From: Cloeon dipterum | Taxonomy: Eukaryota; Arthropoda; Insecta; Ephemeroptera; Baetidae | Length of the DNA: 64,000 nucleotides | Direction: 5' to 3' | Assembly (NCBI RefSeq): GCF_949628265.1 | Contig: NC_088790.1 | Location: 4,282,545-4,346,544, forward strand | Part shown: piece by piece, positions 61,247-64,000 of the stretch | How the letters are laid out: every line of letters starts with the position of its first letter | Numbering within the stretch: position 1 is the first letter of the stretch | Notes under the pieces: model-generated | Told to the model about the DNA's origin: nothing | The model's input: the letters and a program-made list of their open reading frames with translations, nothing else | Database searches by the model: none | Program-made: the position numbers and the translations under genes

Positions 61247-61994
61247 TATTTTATTAAAAGTACTAAGCTTCTCAATTATTTTTAAATTAATATGCTGAGG
61301 GCTGTGGATTTAGGGCAAATTATGGTCATTTTTAGGCAGTTTTTATTGTTTACTGGTTATTCTTTAAATCTTTGAATTAAATAAGTTCACTTTTAGCCAT
61401 TTGATGCGTTAAGGAGTAAAGGGAGTAAAATAAACTGTTATAAGCAGATTCAAGTTTCCACAGGAGAAATTTCAGGTTTTTGCAATTATGAACGCTAATA
61501 TCTGAAAATAGGACAAAATCAAGTTCAAACATTTTTCTATTGTTATTTCCCATTAAACGAGGAAAATTTTGGCTACATCAAATTTTAAAATTCAATTCTC
61601 TTTGATGTATGCCAGAAATTTTTGGATAATTTAACCCTCACTATTATGATCTTGTTGGGCGTGAAATTACGGTAATGTTAGGCACGAAATTGTATTACTT
61701 AACCTCGAACTGATCAAAAATCTCATTAATTTGCCAACTTTGATTCAATCTTAATTAGTCAATTCTGAAATTTCCAGGTAGGTGGACCTAGGTCCCGTCC
61801 AAAATTTCATAAAAATCTGAAGACTTATGCCAAGAAGGGATCCACTTACATAATTAGATTTTAATTTTAGACCCCATCATGGCTCTAAATAGATTTATTC
61901 CCACTCTACAATTTTAGTATACACCTTTCTAAGGATGATAGAGAAACAAAGATTTTAATTTTCGCGTTTTCAATTTTTTTGAAACATTTTTGAC
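61247..61994. other. Intergenic region between convergent Art8 and ATP synthase alpha genes
   Basis: AT-rich, no gene, no long open frame and no repeat that I recognise from elsewhere in the window. Confidence 0.5.
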
Positions 61995-62000
61995 TTTATT
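61995..62000 (-). terminator. Poly(A) signal of ATP synthase alpha
   Basis: AATAAA on the minus strand, about 245 nt beyond the stop codon. Confidence 0.5.
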
Positions 62001-62243
62001 TTTTTGTACATAGTAACATAAATCAACATGAATGCCTTGGGCAGTATTTTACTCGGGGTGTACGAACTAGTAAAATGCAAGGCATCAACAAAGATGGTTT
62101 GAAGTAATTCTTTTCCGCACAGTAAACGAAATGTTCGCCGGGTGACCATGACGTGTGGCTGATGTTGATATATTTAATTTTTCCTCTCTTTTTAGTGTTA
62201 CTTATTAAAAGCTACAGTCCTCCGTATTTCCACCTAACAATTT

Positions 62244-63003
62244 CTACGCAGAGAATGTAGCTATGAAGTCCTTAACAACCTTCTTCAGCTTGGCGTCGGT
62301 CTCATCAGAAATCTTGCCTTCCTTGGCAATGCTGGTAAGAATGTCCTGGTGGCTGGTCCTGCAGGCAAAAATATTAGTCAAACGCCAAATAAAATATATT
62401 AAGTTGTAACAGCCAGTATAATTCCAGACACACAAAAAATATCAGGAGAATAGGAAGGCTGTGTTGATTTTGCAAACGTTCAAATAGTTCCAAGCTACCA
62501 ACAGCTTGGCTCTGAGTGCGGTTTGCGGACGAATTGAAAAAAACATCAAATAGGAAACTTACTTAATGTGCTGAAGGAACTCCTTCTCGAAGGCGGTGAT
62601 CTTTGCGGGGTCAAGCTTGTCAAGGTGGCCACGCACTCCGCAGTACACAACAGCGACCTGTTCCTCAATAGCCATGGGCACTGAAAGAGAAAAATTCAAG
62701 TTAACAAGAACCGCAAGGCAACAAATGTCAATTCTCTTACCATACTGTCCCTGCTTGAGGAGCTCAGTGAGCCGGACACCACGGTTGAGCAGCTGCTGGG
62801 TGGAAGCGTCCAAATCTGAACCAAACTGGGCGAAGGCGGCGACCTCACGGTACTGGGCCAACTCGAGCTTCATGGAGCCGGCGACCTGCTTCATGGCACG
62901 GGTCTGGGCAGCAGATCCGACACGGGACACGGACAGACCGACGTTGATGGCAGGGCGGATACCCTTGTAGAACAACTCAGTTTCCAAGAAGATCTGTCCA
63001 TCA

Positions 63004-63035
<32 letters not shown>

Positions 63036-63200
63036 GGACACATCACCGGCCTGGGTCTCGATCACGGGCAGGGCGGTCAGGGAGCCACCACCGTTGACCT
63101 CGCTCATCTTGGCGGCACGCTCAAGCAGACGCGAGTGAAGGTAGAAGACGTCACCAGGGTAGGCCTCACGACCGGGAGGACGCCTCAGCAGCAGAGACAT
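62244..63200 (-). CDS. blw: ATP synthase subunit alpha, mitochondrial, C-terminal 230 residues
   Basis: Non-catalytic alpha subunit of the F1 head of mitochondrial ATP synthase, on the matrix side of the inner membrane. Exons: 63,200-62,741; 62,680-62,563; 62,358-62,244. The gene continues past the right edge, so the transit peptide and Walker A motif are not visible. The first visible exon begins [20 protein letters not shown], near-invariant across animals, in phase 0 after [19 protein letters not shown] is the ATPase alpha/beta signature, and the Arg in [10 protein letters not shown] is the arginine finger that reaches the catalytic site on beta. The C-terminal helical domain ends [11 protein letters not shown] and a TAG. 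Introns of 60 and 204 bases separate the last exons. The 204-base intron holds a sequence duplicated in the next intron upstream. Confidence 0.95.
62404..62527. repeat. 124-base repeat in ATP synthase alpha intron, copy 1
   Basis: Direct copy of 63,819-63,942; I count about six or seven differences in 124 positions. Starts TTGTAACAGCCAGTATAATT and ends GAGTGCGGTTTGCG. Confidence 0.9.
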
Positions 63201-64000
63201 CTGTGCCAATTAAGAATGATTCAGGAATTTGCTCTCGTGTTATAATTAAATTACGTTTGACCTTTCAAAAATTTAATGTGATTTGTTCATTAGAGGCAAA
63301 TAATGAATGTTATGATTCATCTATATCAAAATTTAACCTTTTTATTTGTGAGAGACCTAAATAGTCTATGAAAAAATATTGTTTGTACCGCGGGAATGTG
63401 GTAAACCTTTATTTGTCGTGGCTGACGGCTAAATTTTCGAACAGAATGTTTTTCTTCAGACAAACAATTACTTCTATCTTCATTACATGATCTTGGTTAC
63501 GTCATCAGCATGTGAAAAGAGTCAAGAACGGGCAAATGGTCATATTTCCAATGTTGTAATAAGTAATTTTGGTTGACGGCTAATATATTTCCAACAAAGT
63601 AATGGTTTATCTTCCATTTAGACAAAAACTTAGTAACTTTTAATAACGTGATCTGATTCGTTCGTGCCACATAAAATTGGCCAATTCGTATCCGTAATTA
63701 TGTATCAAGTGCCTTGTGGCCATTTTTACCATAGGAAAAAATCAAATTTTAAAACAAGATTATAATTGATGATGGGTCAATTTTCCGCGTAACTAACATT
63801 GTTGTAACTTATCAATTCTTGTAACAGCCAGTATAATTCCAGGCACAAAAAAAATATCTGGAGAATAGGATGGCTGTGTTGATTTTGCAAACGTTCAAAT
63901 AGTTCCAAGCTACTAACAGATTGGCTCTGAGTGCGGTTTGCGAATATTTTCAATCGGCTAAATTATCAGACACCTACAGATTGAGATTAACCAAATTCCC
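63201..64000 (-). other. Intron of ATP synthase alpha running off the window
   Basis: AT-rich, non-coding. It contains the second copy of the 124-base repeat near its far end. The preceding coding exon lies beyond 64,000. Confidence 0.7.
63819..63942. repeat. 124-base repeat in ATP synthase alpha intron, copy 2
   Basis: Direct, same-orientation copy of 62,404-62,527, about 95% identical by eye, while the sequences around it are unrelated. Confidence 0.9.

Overview
The window is nuclear DNA of an arthropod, almost certainly an insect. The genes are split by short GT-AG introns, the non-coding DNA is AT-rich and full of small repeats, and every recognisable protein is closest to insect families: amphiphysin, the FERM protein Yurt, UDP-glycosyltransferases, Vasa, an Art8-like arginine methyltransferase and mitochondrial ATP synthase alpha. 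The species cannot be named from sequence alone. All exon models below were built by hand from reading frame, splice-site phase and family resemblance. Every coding gene sums to a whole number of codons.

Layout. Positions 1-16,542 hold no coding exon I can identify. They are most likely intron 1 (or upstream DNA) of amphiphysin, and carry several dispersed repeat families. Amphiphysin (+) runs from the second BAR-domain exon at 16,543 to its SH3-domain stop at 23,750; its first coding exon is not visible. Convergent to it is yurt (-), whose last exon lies at 27,517-27,660 and whose first coding exon lies far upstream at 53,608-53,772. The first yurt intron is about 18.2 kb. It contains two tandem UDP-glycosyltransferase genes on the opposite strand (42,945-46,699), a decayed third UGT fragment, and a full-length-looking non-LTR retrotransposon (ORF 47,656-51,036, same strand as yurt).

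Upstream of yurt on the same strand is vasa (54,986-58,586, -). It is head-to-head with an Art8-like protein arginine methyltransferase (59,863-61,246, +), so the two probably share a divergent promoter region. Convergent to Art8 is the 3' part of the ATP synthase alpha gene (62,244-63,200, -), which continues beyond the right edge.

The genes are mostly functionally unrelated: membrane curvature, epithelial polarity, detoxification, germ line, methylation and respiration. The possible exceptions are the UGT pair, made by tandem duplication, and the neighbouring vasa/Art8 pair, where one gene encodes an RGG-rich protein and the other an arginine methyltransferase.

The least expected features are: the nested genes and LINE in yurt intron 1; two alternative yurt C-termini, one ending in a PDZ-ligand-like T-E-L; a gene-conversion-like tract between the UGTs; a 2A-like NPGP motif in the LINE; and at least five small dispersed or foldback repeat families.
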